Source: Bog-473 sp963779735
Lineage (GTDB): Bacteria > Actinomycetota > Acidimicrobiia > Acidimicrobiales > RAAP-2
Direction: 5' to 3'
Assembly (NCBI GenBank): GCA_963779735.1
Contig: CAVZZJ010000002.1
Span: 186,001 to 250,000 of the forward strand
DNA: 64,000 bases
The notes under the pieces are model-generated. The model was not told where the DNA came from. It ran no database searches and worked only from the letters and a program-made list of their open reading frames with translations. Both the position numbers and the translations under genes were made by a program. Below are positions 54,391 to 62,902 of the stretch, piece after piece. How positions within the stretch are numbered: the stretch's first letter is position 1; each line of letters begins with the position of its first letter.

Positions 54391-55799
54391 GCGCCGTTGC
54401 CGAGCCCCAAGCCCACGCACTCTCCGCTCCGCACTTCGTACGCGGGCGGCTGGTCCAGGGCGACGCACTGCGCTACCGCTCGCGGGACCTCGGCGCCGAC
54501 TTCACCACGCCCGCGCTGGACCTCGACGCACTGATCACGCCGCGCTCCGAGCTCCCCCCGCTGCTGGACGTCAAGCTGTCGGAGATCGTCGACTTCCTGG
54601 TCGAGACGGGCGAACGCCTCGCGCTCGATCGCAACCAGCACCTAGGGGAGTGCCTCGATCGACTTTCGGCGACCAACCCGTTGCCCCGACGTATCGTCGA
54701 GAACCTCTACCGGAGCGCGCCGCAGCAACTGAGTAGGGAGAGCATCGAGGCCAAGATCGACGCGAACTTCGCCGACCCGACGGCCCTCGATGGCTGGATC
54801 TCGCGCGTGGACCGGCACGGCAACACGGGCGCCGTCCGCGCCTTCCCGCCGCGCATGGTCCACATGTTGGCGGGCAACTCGCCGGCCGGCTGCGTCGCCT
54901 CCATCGCCCAAGGCGCGCTGGTCAAGGCGGTCAACCTGTTCAAGATGCCCTCCAGCGACCCCTTCACCTGCGTGGCGGTCCTGCGCACCATGGCCGAGGT
55001 CGATCCCGACCACCCGGTCGTGCGTTCGATGTCCGCCGTCTATTGGCAGGGCGGCGATGAGCTGATAGAGCGGACCCTCTATCGTCCGCAGTACTTCGAC
55101 AAGATCGTCGCCTGGGGCGGGGGGGACGCCATCAAGAACGTCATCAAGTACCTGGGGCCCGGCATCGAGATGGTCTCGTTCGACCCCAAGTCCTCGATCT
55201 CCATGATCGGGCCCGAGGGCTTCGCCTCGGACGAGACCATCGCCGAGGTGGCCGAGCGCACCGCTGCCGACGCCACCGTGTTCAACCAGGACGCCTGCGT
55301 GGCCAGCCGCTTCGTCTTCGTCGAAGGCGACCGGGGGCAGATCGAGAAGTTCTGCTCCGTCCTGGTGCAGCGACTGGGCGTGGACCGAGAGCTGGCCTCG
55401 GCGGTGGCGCCACCCCTGCCGATGGACGTGCGCGAGGAGATCGAAGTCATGCAGGCCATGGGCGACGACATGTTGGTCTGGGGCGGCTTCGACGGCCGTG
55501 GCCTGGTAATCCTCTCCGACCAGCCGGTGGACTTCCACCCGACGAACAAGACTTCCAACGTGGTCATGGTCCCCTCGCTCGAGCAGGCCGTCCGCTACGT
55601 GAACGTGGCCACCCAGACCATCGGCGTCTATCCGTACGAACGGAAGGCCGAGCTGCGCGATCGGCTGGCGAGCGCCGGAGGTCAGCGGGTGTGCCGCCTC
55701 GGCACGGCGAACGGCTACGTCCTCGGAAGCCCGCACGACGCCATGTACGCTCTCCAGCGCTTCGTCCACTGGATGAGCGACGACGACATCGAGAGCTGA
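54387..55799 (+). CDS. LuxC-like acyl-CoA/acyl-enzyme reductase
   Basis: A 470-residue protein of the LuxC family, an aldehyde-dehydrogenase-like fold that reduces a thioester-bound acyl group to aldehyde with NADPH. The active-site cysteine is in TVFNQDACVASRFVFVEGDR; HMLAGNSPAGCVASIAQGAL and YFDKIVAWGGGDAIKNVIKY fit the NAD(P)-binding part. Coupled by a 4-nt overlap to the LuxE-like gene, it probably forms a two-part reductase with it. It follows the amidohydrolase operon on the opposite strand and belongs to the catabolic island. Confidence 0.86.
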   Translation: MSAVAEPQAHALSAPHFVRGRLVQGDALRYRSRDLGADFTTPALDLDALITPRSELPPLLDVKLSEIVDFLVETGERLALDRNQHLGECLDRLSATNPLPRRIVENLYRSAPQQLSRESIEAKIDANFADPTALDGWISRVDRHGNTGAVRAFPPRMVHMLAGNSPAGCVASIAQGALVKAVNLFKMPSSDPFTCVAVLRTMAEVDPDHPVVRSMSAVYWQGGDELIERTLYRPQYFDKIVAWGGGDAIKNVIKYLGPGIEMVSFDPKSSISMIGPEGFASDETIAEVAERTAADATVFNQDACVASRFVFVEGDRGQIEKFCSVLVQRLGVDRELASAVAPPLPMDVREEIEVMQAMGDDMLVWGGFDGRGLVILSDQPVDFHPTNKTSNVVMVPSLEQAVRYVNVATQTIGVYPYERKAELRDRLASAGGQRVCRLGTANGYVLGSPHDAMYALQRFVHWMSDDDIES

Positions 55800-55914
55800 G
55801 GCTGGCGACATCCGGCGCGTTCCTCGCCCTCATCGGTGCCGGCGATGGCGCGCCCAGCTCCATGCGATCGGGGACCATCGGTGAACCGCTGGACTCGTAT
55901 GGGAAGGGGTACGT

Positions 55915-57075
55915 GTGGCGCTCGAGCCGTTCATTGTCCGCATTGACGACGATCGACGCAAGCTGCTCGACGAGCGGTTGCGCACCGTCGTGTGGGCCGA
56001 TGAGCCATCGGGGGAGGACGACTGGCGATACGGTATCGCAGGTTCGTACCTGCGGGAGTTAGTTGCGTACTGGCGCGAAGGCTACGGCTGGCGCGCGCAC
56101 GAAGCGGACATGAACCGGTGGCCCCACGTGCGCGGCGAGATTGACGGAGTAACCGTGCACGCCCTCCACGAGCGTGGGTCCGGACCCTCGCCCCTACCGC
56201 TGGTGCTGACCCACGGTTGGCCGTGGACGTTTTGGGACTTCGCGAAGGTGATAGAGCCACTCGCGCACCCCGAACGCTTCGGTGATGATCCGGCGGACGC
56301 GTTCGACGTCGTCGTACCGTCGCTGCCGGGCTCGGTCTTCTCTTCGCCATGTCCGGCTGGGGTCGGGTGGAACCAGACCGCCGGCATATGGGTGAAGCTC
56401 ATGGACGAGCTCGGCTACCAGCGGTTCGGGGCGCACGGGGGCGACTCGGGAGCGTACGTGACCGCGCAGCTTGCCCACGCGTTCGCCGACCGGGTGCTCG
56501 GGGCGCACCTGACCTTCCCCGCCCTGCTGGGCGTCGACCTCGGCGCCATCACGCGGGACGATTTCGCCCCTGACGAGGTCGACTACTTCGACCTGGAGTA
56601 CCCCAAGCCCTACAACCTGACCCACTTCCTGACCCACACGCTCGAACCGCAGACTCTCGCGTGGGCGATGCAGGACTCACCCGTCGGCCTGGCGGCGTGG
56701 ATGCTCCAACGGCGGCGGGCCTGGAGCGATTGTGGTGGCGACGTGGAGCGCCGCTTCAGCAAGGACGAGTTGATCACCGGCTTCTGCCTGTACTGGCTCA
56801 CGGGAACGTTCGGGGGGTCGGTGCGCTACTACGCCGACTCCTTCTCCGTGCCGTGGACCCCCGCCCACGATCGCCGACCCACCCTCGAGGCTCCCATCGG
56901 CGTGGCCGTGTTCCCACGGGAGCTCGTGCACGTGCCGCGTGCCCTGGCCGAACGTGAAGCGAACATCGTCCACTGGACCCGGATGGAACGTGGCGGCCAC
57001 TTCGCCCCCGCCGAGGAACCCGAGCTCCTCGTTGAAGACCTCCGCGCCTTCTTCCGCCCCTTGCGCGCGACGTAG
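55915..57075 (+). CDS. Epoxide hydrolase (N-terminal EHN domain, alpha/beta hydrolase)
   Basis: A 386-residue microsomal-type epoxide hydrolase. The N-terminal lid domain (about 1-110) has the expected WRYGIAGSYLRELVAYWREG and NRWPHVRGEIDGVTVHALH. The oxyanion hole is HGWPWTFWDF, the nucleophile aspartate lies in HGGDSGAYV, and the catalytic histidine in ERGGHFAPAEEP. It opens epoxides to diols. Translation starts at a GTG with GGGAAGGGG upstream. It may process epoxide products of the oxygenases in the island, though it has its own 115-bp upstream gap. Confidence 0.9.
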   Translation: MALEPFIVRIDDDRRKLLDERLRTVVWADEPSGEDDWRYGIAGSYLRELVAYWREGYGWRAHEADMNRWPHVRGEIDGVTVHALHERGSGPSPLPLVLTHGWPWTFWDFAKVIEPLAHPERFGDDPADAFDVVVPSLPGSVFSSPCPAGVGWNQTAGIWVKLMDELGYQRFGAHGGDSGAYVTAQLAHAFADRVLGAHLTFPALLGVDLGAITRDDFAPDEVDYFDLEYPKPYNLTHFLTHTLEPQTLAWAMQDSPVGLAAWMLQRRRAWSDCGGDVERRFSKDELITGFCLYWLTGTFGGSVRYYADSFSVPWTPAHDRRPTLEAPIGVAVFPRELVHVPRALAEREANIVHWTRMERGGHFAPAEEPELLVEDLRAFFRPLRAT

Positions 57076-57133
57076 CCCGGCGATCGCCCGTTAGGACTCG
57101 CCGAGGGATGTCGCAGATGCAACGCTGGAGGTC

Positions 57134-57919
57134 ATGACGAACATTGCGAGACGACTAGCCCAAGGTGCCGGTGACGATGCTGCCGTTGACGACCCCAGTG
57201 GTCGCCTGGCCGCCTATATGGCGAAGACCCAGACGGCTCTGGATCTTCTGGCGATGGTGACGCTGTGGATTGTCGTGGTCCCCCCGGGCGACTTCAAATT
57301 CGGGACGGCGGCACTGGTCGGACGCATTGCGCTCTCGGTGGTCTATGGGATCGACATGGCGATCCGTAGCCGCCTGGCCAGGCGCCACGTCTACTACCTC
57401 GTCACCCATCCGATCGGGGTGCTCTCGGTGATCGCCCCCCCCGTGCGGGTGGTCTTCAGTCTCCGCTTGGTCAGATCGATCTTCCAGCGTGGGAACCTCG
57501 CCCGCTTCCTGTTGGCCGCGTCGGTGATGGTTCTGAACGGCGCCGTCATCGTCTACCTCTACGAGCGCCACGCGCCCGGATCGAACATCCACACTTTCGG
57601 GGAATCCGTGTGGTGGTCGGTGGTGACCGTGACCACCGTCGGTTACGGGGACTTCTACCCGGTGACGACGCAGGGACGAATCACCGCCGGCTTCATCATG
57701 GCGATCGGAATCCTCACCCTGGCGGTCATAACTGCACAGGTGGCGTCGAGCTTCGTGACCGAGGAGTCGAGCGGGCCAAGAGGAGTAACGCCGTCCGGTG
57801 GGACCACGCCCGAGGCGATGCTCGCAGAGCTCGATCGGCGACTCGACCGGATCGAGACCCTCCTGACGGCGAGCGTTGCGACCCGCGGCCAACCGGGACG
57901 GGCTCCCGATGCCGAGTAG
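57134..57919 (+). CDS. Voltage-gated-like potassium channel
   Basis: A 261-residue channel subunit. Four N-terminal hydrophobic segments resemble a reduced voltage-sensor domain, with arginines in VRVVFSLRLVRSIFQRGNLA. The pore segment has the selectivity filter TVGYGDF in SVWWSVVTVTTVGYGDFYPV, followed by the inner helix GFIMAIGILTLAVITAQVAS. A C-terminal coiled coil (MLAELDRRLDRIETLL) probably aids tetramerisation. No RCK domain is present. It is unrelated in function to the catabolic genes upstream. Confidence 0.9.
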   Translation: MTNIARRLAQGAGDDAAVDDPSGRLAAYMAKTQTALDLLAMVTLWIVVVPPGDFKFGTAALVGRIALSVVYGIDMAIRSRLARRHVYYLVTHPIGVLSVIAPPVRVVFSLRLVRSIFQRGNLARFLLAASVMVLNGAVIVYLYERHAPGSNIHTFGESVWWSVVTVTTVGYGDFYPVTTQGRITAGFIMAIGILTLAVITAQVASSFVTEESSGPRGVTPSGGTTPEAMLAELDRRLDRIETLLTASVATRGQPGRAPDAE

Positions 57920-57988
57920 TGCCGTCGGTCTTCGTCGCCGTGAACATTCTGAAGTGGATACGCCGCGCGGACTCGGCGTGAACTCCCG

Positions 57989-60367
57989 TCAGCCGAGAAC
58001 GCCTCGGCGTCTCCGCCGGGCGAAGAGGTCGGCCGACGTTGCCAGCTCGGCCTGCACTTGGAGCTGGGTCTCGAGGATCTGGTCGGCCCAGAGCATCTGC
58101 AGCGTGGCGCGCAACCGATCGCCGCGTCGCCGTGCACTGGCGTCGTCGAACGCCGCTCGCAGGACGCTGTGCAGGGTCTCGTCATGGATCGGCGGCGGAT
58201 CGAGCGATCGTCGCCGATCGGCGAGTAGCTCTCCGAACTCCTCGTACCAACGGTGGCTGGAGGAGTACGAGTCGCGCAACACCGCGCCGGCGATGGTGAC
58301 CGACTCCAGCTCGGGCTGGCCCGGCTCGACCGGAACCGCAGGAAGGGTGGCCAGCGTGTAGGCCGCCAGCCGGATCCGGTTCGCCCCGGTGAAGAGGCTG
58401 ACGACGGTCTCGACCGGCACCAGCTTCGCACCGCGCTCGGCCAGGAATTGGCGCATGGCGTCGTCGAGTCGGAGGTAGGCGGCGTGCGCAGAACGCTGGC
58501 CGGGACCGGTGTCGACGCGCCGGGTGGTGACCGTCAGCCGATCCACCGCATCGGCCAGGAACCCCGAGTTCGTGACGAACGAGTCGGACAGGGCGCGACC
58601 GAGTGCCGCGGTGGCACCCCGTGGCCAGAAGAGCAGTCCTACGACGACGCTCACGGCGCATCCGATCGCCACGTCCTCAATCCGCGTCAATCCCACCTTC
58701 CACCCCACGGGTTCGATGATGTTGAACAGGATGATGACCACCACGGTGAACCCGGCCTGCCCGGCGGCGAACGAGATCATCGTCGGGGCCACGCCCGAGA
58801 CCAGCACGGCCACGGGGAGGAGGACCCAGAGGAGCGCCAAATGGCCGGCCACACCGATCATGATGGCGGAACCCACCACGAAGCCAACCGCCGTGCCGGC
58901 GACGGCGCGCAGGGCCGTCGAGCCGGTGCCAAGCGCGTTGGACCGCAGCACCGACAAGGTGCCCAGGACCACCCAGAAGCCGTGCTCGACGTTGGTGATC
59001 TCCACGACGGCTACAGCCAGTGCCAGTCCCGCGGCACCGCGCAGGGCGTTGCGGAACCACACGGAGCGAAACGAGAGGTGGGAGGCGAGGCGCCGCCAGT
59101 AGGGGCTGAGCGAGCTCTCTCCGGTTGCGCCCAACGTCCGGTCGATGACGGGTTGGGCGCCGGCCGCCTCGAGCACGGCGTCCGCCACCATCGCGGTGGC
59201 GATGCCCAGCACCCGGGCGTTGAAGCTCGGGTCCAAGGTGGCGATGATCCCGAGAGCGCGATCTTGATCGCTGGCCACCGGCCCGGGCCCGACCTCGGCA
59301 GCCGTGGTGGCCGGAGCCGCGCCGGGGTCGATCCGCGTCGACACTTCGATGTCGAGCGTGCCCTCGACCAGTTGGTCCAGTCGCCCTCTCGACTCCCGGA
59401 CCGTTTGGACCAGTGACGGATCGTCGACGGGGTGGGCGTTGCCGTCGCATACGAGAGAGGCGCTCAGGCGCAGTGTCTCCGCCGCGGCACCCATCACCGA
59501 CCGGACCGCTGACAGATCGGGCGGGGCCGTCTCGCTCGTGGCCAGTGCGACACTGGCGGCGACCCACTCGACCCGACCGACCAGCTTGGCCAGGGCCACC
59601 GCACCAGCGGCAGCCCCGCTCACCGGGTAGGGGGTCTGCCCGAACTGGCCTCGGAGGCGGGACAGCTCCGACTCCACGGCCGCCCGGGCTTGACCGTCGC
59701 GCCCGGGCCCGGCGTGGGCCGCCGCCAACCGGCTCAGAGCGGTAAGGGTGGCCGACAGCCGTCGGCGGAGGTTGTCGTGCCAGGGGCTGGGCCAGATGAA
59801 CATGCAGGCCGGGATGGAGAAGGCGCCGGCCAAGGCCCAGCCGACGAGCCGGGGACCGACCGCGCTCGGCGGTCCCGTCACGGCCACCGGCAGCACGAAG
59901 ACCAACAGGGCAGCCGTGGACGCGGCCGCCATCTGCGGGGAGACGACTCCGACAAAGAGCACGACGAAACCCACCACCGCCATCGCCGCCACCGCCATCG
60001 CCTTGTCACCAGAGGCGACCGTGCCCAGAGCGATGAAACAACACCCCACCAGGAAAAGGGCCACGTAGGAGAGGAGTCGGGTACGGGGGCGCCCGGGAAA
60101 GTCCACGAGGAGCAACAGGGAAAACGAGCCGAACGCCGCGAAGAGGCTGATCTGTGCGTTGCCGAAGAGCAGATGCGCCAGGCCGAAGACCGTGGGCATG
60201 ACGACCGCGGCCCTGACCGACCGCTTGCCGGCCAGGAAGTCGGGGTCCTTGGCCCTCACCCACCCGAGGGCGCTCGACCAGGGGCGGTGGGGCACCGACG
60301 GCACCCGGACGTCGGTCATGGCGTGGGCGGAGACGGCCTCGGTCGCCGGGCGGAGAGCACGAGCCAC
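57989..60367 (-). CDS. FUSC-family membrane protein (aromatic-acid or inhibitor exporter-like)
   Basis: A 792-residue protein with two blocks of about six hydrophobic helices (from RAAVVMPTVFGLAHLLFGNA and from NALRGAAGLALAVAVVEITN), each followed by a cytoplasmic helical region. This is the FUSC/YccS arrangement seen in aromatic-acid and fusaric-acid exporters. GTG at 60367 is the first possible start; an ATG at 60319 (MTDVRVPSV) is equally plausible. It lies 58 nt after the MarR gene in the same direction, so it is probably controlled by it and serves detoxification. Confidence 0.86.
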   Translation of the reverse strand: MARALRPATEAVSAHAMTDVRVPSVPHRPWSSALGWVRAKDPDFLAGKRSVRAAVVMPTVFGLAHLLFGNAQISLFAAFGSFSLLLLVDFPGRPRTRLLSYVALFLVGCCFIALGTVASGDKAMAVAAMAVVGFVVLFVGVVSPQMAAASTAALLVFVLPVAVTGPPSAVGPRLVGWALAGAFSIPACMFIWPSPWHDNLRRRLSATLTALSRLAAAHAGPGRDGQARAAVESELSRLRGQFGQTPYPVSGAAAGAVALAKLVGRVEWVAASVALATSETAPPDLSAVRSVMGAAAETLRLSASLVCDGNAHPVDDPSLVQTVRESRGRLDQLVEGTLDIEVSTRIDPGAAPATTAAEVGPGPVASDQDRALGIIATLDPSFNARVLGIATAMVADAVLEAAGAQPVIDRTLGATGESSLSPYWRRLASHLSFRSVWFRNALRGAAGLALAVAVVEITNVEHGFWVVLGTLSVLRSNALGTGSTALRAVAGTAVGFVVGSAIMIGVAGHLALLWVLLPVAVLVSGVAPTMISFAAGQAGFTVVVIILFNIIEPVGWKVGLTRIEDVAIGCAVSVVVGLLFWPRGATAALGRALSDSFVTNSGFLADAVDRLTVTTRRVDTGPGQRSAHAAYLRLDDAMRQFLAERGAKLVPVETVVSLFTGANRIRLAAYTLATLPAVPVEPGQPELESVTIAGAVLRDSYSSSHRWYEEFGELLADRRRSLDPPPIHDETLHSVLRAAFDDASARRRGDRLRATLQMLWADQILETQLQVQAELATSADLFARRRRRGVLG

Positions 60368-60425
60368 ATATACCAGGACGAAGCTGCTCCGACCTCACCG
60401 AGCTCAACTCCCTTGAGGTTGAGTG

Positions 60426-60932
60426 CTAGCTCGGGGGTGGGACCTCCGGGTCCAGGGTGGCGAACAGGTCGACTCCCTGGTTGGTCGCGTGGGCAACGAG
60501 CACTTTGCCGACAAGCTCGGACAGGGCGTCGCTCTCCGAGGGGGACAAGCAGCTCACTATCGTCGCGACGTCCGCCTCGAAGAGGGTCGAGACCCGCGAC
60601 GCGAGCGATCGGCCCTGGTCCGTGAGGCCGACCAGCACGGCCCGTCGGTCCGCCACGGAAGGAGCCCGCTCCACGAGGCCGCGGCGCTCCGCGCGGGCGA
60701 CCAGTCCGGTGACGCTGGACTTGTCCAGCTCTAGCAGCTTGGCCAGCTCGTTCATGGTCGGCCGGCGGTCGCGCACCACGCCCAGCAGGCGCGTCTGGAT
60801 CAACGACAGCCCCTGCTGCGCCGCCCGACGAGCCAGGGTGTTTTGGATCAAGAACGAGAGCTGAGCCAGTCCGTCGACGGCATGCAGCTCTCCCGCTGGG
60901 GTGGGCGCGGCGACGAGCGATCGGGATGTCAC
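60426..60932 (-). CDS. MarR-family transcriptional regulator
   Basis: A 168-residue regulator with a winged helix: LSLIQTRLLGVVRDRRPTMN, then ELAKLLELDKSSVTGLVARA and the wing APSVADRRAVLVGLTDQGR. It starts at a GTG with TAGCCT (60939-60944 on the minus strand) 6 nt upstream and TTGGTT 17 nt further, so it should be leaderless. Two operator-like repeats lie in that promoter and in the divergent one. It likely represses itself with the FUSC gene and the divergent oxidoreductase until a phenolic or quinone-like ligand binds. Confidence 0.9.
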   Translation of the reverse strand: MTSRSLVAAPTPAGELHAVDGLAQLSFLIQNTLARRAAQQGLSLIQTRLLGVVRDRRPTMNELAKLLELDKSSVTGLVARAERRGLVERAPSVADRRAVLVGLTDQGRSLASRVSTLFEADVATIVSCLSPSESDALSELVGKVLVAHATNQGVDLFATLDPEVPPPS

Positions 60933-60945
60933 GCCTCAAGGCTAC

Positions 60946-60993
60946 TTGATTTAGTACGTGGAACCAACTATATTAGTACGTGTCACCAACTAA
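60946..60993. promoter_or_regulatory. Bidirectional promoter with twin MarR operators
   Basis: Two 21-bp near-palindromes, TTAGT-N2-GTG-N-CAC-N2-ACTAA, lie at 60951-60971 (less perfect) and 60973-60993, 22 bp apart. Rightward promoter: TTGATT (60946-60951), 17 bp, TATATT (60969-60974). Leftward promoter: TTGGTT (60967-60962), 17 bp, TAGCCT (60944-60939), 6 nt before the MarR GTG. Both promoters are overlapped by the repeats, so one regulator could silence both directions. Confidence 0.6.
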
Positions 60994-61016
60994 ATTCGCC
61001 TCGGGGAGAGAACAGC

Positions 61017-61581
61017 ATGGGAAAGATGCGGGCAGCCGTGGTCACGTCCTTCGACGAACCACCGCGCTACCAGGAGTTCGACGTGCCGAGTCCTCGGACT
61101 CGGGACGAAGTCCTCGTCGACGTGCTTGCCGTCGGCCTACACCCGCGCACCAGAACCGGGGCCGCCGGCACCCACTACACCAGCACCGGCACGTTGCCGA
61201 TGATCCCCGGTATCGATGGAGTCGGCCGGAAAGCGGACGGCAGGAAGATCTTCTTTGTCTCCGAGGACGATGCACTGGGCACGATGGCCGAAAAGGCCGT
61301 GGTGGACGTGCGGCGCTCGATCGAACTGCCCGACGACGTCAATGTGCCGAAGGTTGCGGCAGCCCTGATCGGTCGCCCTGCGGTCTGCCAACTTCCGCCT
61401 CCAGGGCAGCGGCCAAGGCGCCGTCTCGACGGAGGCCTACCTCTCCGAGCTGCCGTCACTCGTCGAGGAGATCGACGCCGGCACCATCGCCGTACGGGCG
61501 AACATTCGGCCCCTGGCCGATGTCGAGAAGATCTGGGTTCAGGCGGACCTGCCCGGTGAGCGAACCGTACTCGTGCCGTAG
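61017..61581 (+). pseudogene. Zinc-type alcohol dehydrogenase/quinone oxidoreductase with deleted cofactor domain
   Basis: The N-terminal part (MRAAVVTSFDEPPRYQEFDV through PMIPGIDGVGRKADGRK and VPKVAAAL) is a normal medium-chain dehydrogenase catalytic domain. From about 61370 the sequence jumps, in a different frame, to the family's C-terminus: LRSANFRLQGSGQGAVSTEA, then YLSELPSLVEEIDAGTIAVR and PGERTVLVP, ending at the TAG at 61579-61581. The whole NAD(P)-binding Rossmann domain is missing. The gene keeps its promoter and MarR-type operators, so the loss seems recent. Confidence 0.8.
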
Positions 61582-61634
61582 GGGGCCGACCCTCCCCCTG
61601 GGCACCGCGGCCTCGCCACCGTGCCCGAGCAGCC

Positions 61635-62690
61635 TCACCGCGTTGCCACGTCTCGGACCTGCACGTCGAAGGGGTGGTCGAAAGGCACGGAATCGAAGAG
61701 GCTGAGCCCGAGCTCCTCGGCGAGGTATCGGGTCATATGCTGCCCGCGCACGCTGTTCCCGGCAGCATCGAGCGGGGGCGAGTAGGTGCCCACCCCTCCC
61801 TTGCCCGGTGAGACGGTCACGATGCCCCCGCTCACACCACTCTTGCCCGGGAGGCCGACATCGTAGAGCCAGTCGCCTGAACGTTCATAGAGCCCGGATG
61901 TGGCCAGCACGGCCAGTACGTGCCGGCAGTGCCTCGTCGCAATGGCCTGCACACCGGTCATCGGATTGACGCCCCCGTTGGCCAGGGTGGCGCCCATGAC
62001 GGCCAGGTCGCGTGCATTGACCCGCAGTGCACACTGACGGGTGTAGACATCGGTCGCGACATCAGGGTCGCAGTACATTCGTCCGTAGCCGTCCAGTAGG
62101 TGTGCGATACCTCGATTGCGGAAGTTGGTCGCCGCTTCGGACTCGTACACGTTGTCATCCATCACCAGCTCCCGACCGGCGAAGCGCGAGAGTGCGGCAA
62201 CGATCGAGTTGAATTTGTCACTCGCGGTGCCGCCGGGCACCAAGCTTGTGCTGGCCAAGGCACCGGCATTGACCATCGGATTCATCGTTCGATCAGCATT
62301 GAGTTCGATCGCCATCACCGAATCGAACGGGAGCCCGGTGCTGTTGACCCCGAGCTTGCGACGCGCCTCATCAGGACCGATGGCTTCACAGATCGATGCG
62401 AACACGAAGATCTTGGAGATACTCTGGATGGAGAACTCCAGATCTGCGTCGCCTATGGCAAAGAGTCCCCCGCGCACTCCGGCAACGCAGACGCCGAAGG
62501 CAGTGGGTGCGGCCTGCGCCAGAGCAGGGATGTACGAGGCCACCGTCCCTTCTCCAAGAGAACGGTAGCGTTCGTAGCCGACTGTGACGACGGTGCGCAC
62601 CTCTGAATCCGATGGGAGTGCGCCGGTCGATATCCGTTCGATCCGGGTCCCGTCGTGGGTCAGGGTGACGTTGTCTGTTTCGCCGTCCAT
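61635..62690 (-). CDS. glsA: Glutaminase A
   Basis: A 351-residue serine-dependent glutaminase converting glutamine to glutamate and ammonia. The nucleophile motif is FSIQSISKIFVFAS (Ser-x-x-Lys). PMVNAGALAS, NVYESEAATNFRNRGIAHLL and SGVSGGIVTVSPGKGGVGTY match the family's other active-site segments. The ATG at 62690 (MDGETDNV) is chosen; the frame continues upstream without family similarity. It is slightly longer than the usual 305-310 residues because of its N-terminal extension. Divergent from the FkbM gene. Confidence 0.93.
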   Translation of the reverse strand: MDGETDNVTLTHDGTRIERISTGALPSDSEVRTVVTVGYERYRSLGEGTVASYIPALAQAAPTAFGVCVAGVRGGLFAIGDADLEFSIQSISKIFVFASICEAIGPDEARRKLGVNSTGLPFDSVMAIELNADRTMNPMVNAGALASTSLVPGGTASDKFNSIVAALSRFAGRELVMDDNVYESEAATNFRNRGIAHLLDGYGRMYCDPDVATDVYTRQCALRVNARDLAVMGATLANGGVNPMTGVQAIATRHCRHVLAVLATSGLYERSGDWLYDVGLPGKSGVSGGIVTVSPGKGGVGTYSPPLDAAGNSVRGQHMTRYLAEELGLSLFDSVPFDHPFDVQVRDVATR

Positions 62691-62902
62691 CGTGCCAAGG
62701 GGAAAGGAGGGGACGTATCCCGCCCTGTTTTGAACGTAGCCCACACCGGGCGCTTGCGGCAAGGGCCCGGTCGGTGTGCACAATCTCCGGCCCAAAGCAC
62801 GTCAAAAAAAATGTGGGAGGGGAACACCCGCCTCTCGGAGGCGCAGTTGAGTAACATCCGAGTCCAACGGGAGACCGTCGGTGGACCTAGGAGACCGGGG
62901 AC

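Noticed and set aside
53047..55799. Bioluminescence operon
   Set aside because: Only LuxE- and LuxC-like genes are present; no luxA, luxB or luxD homologue is seen nearby.
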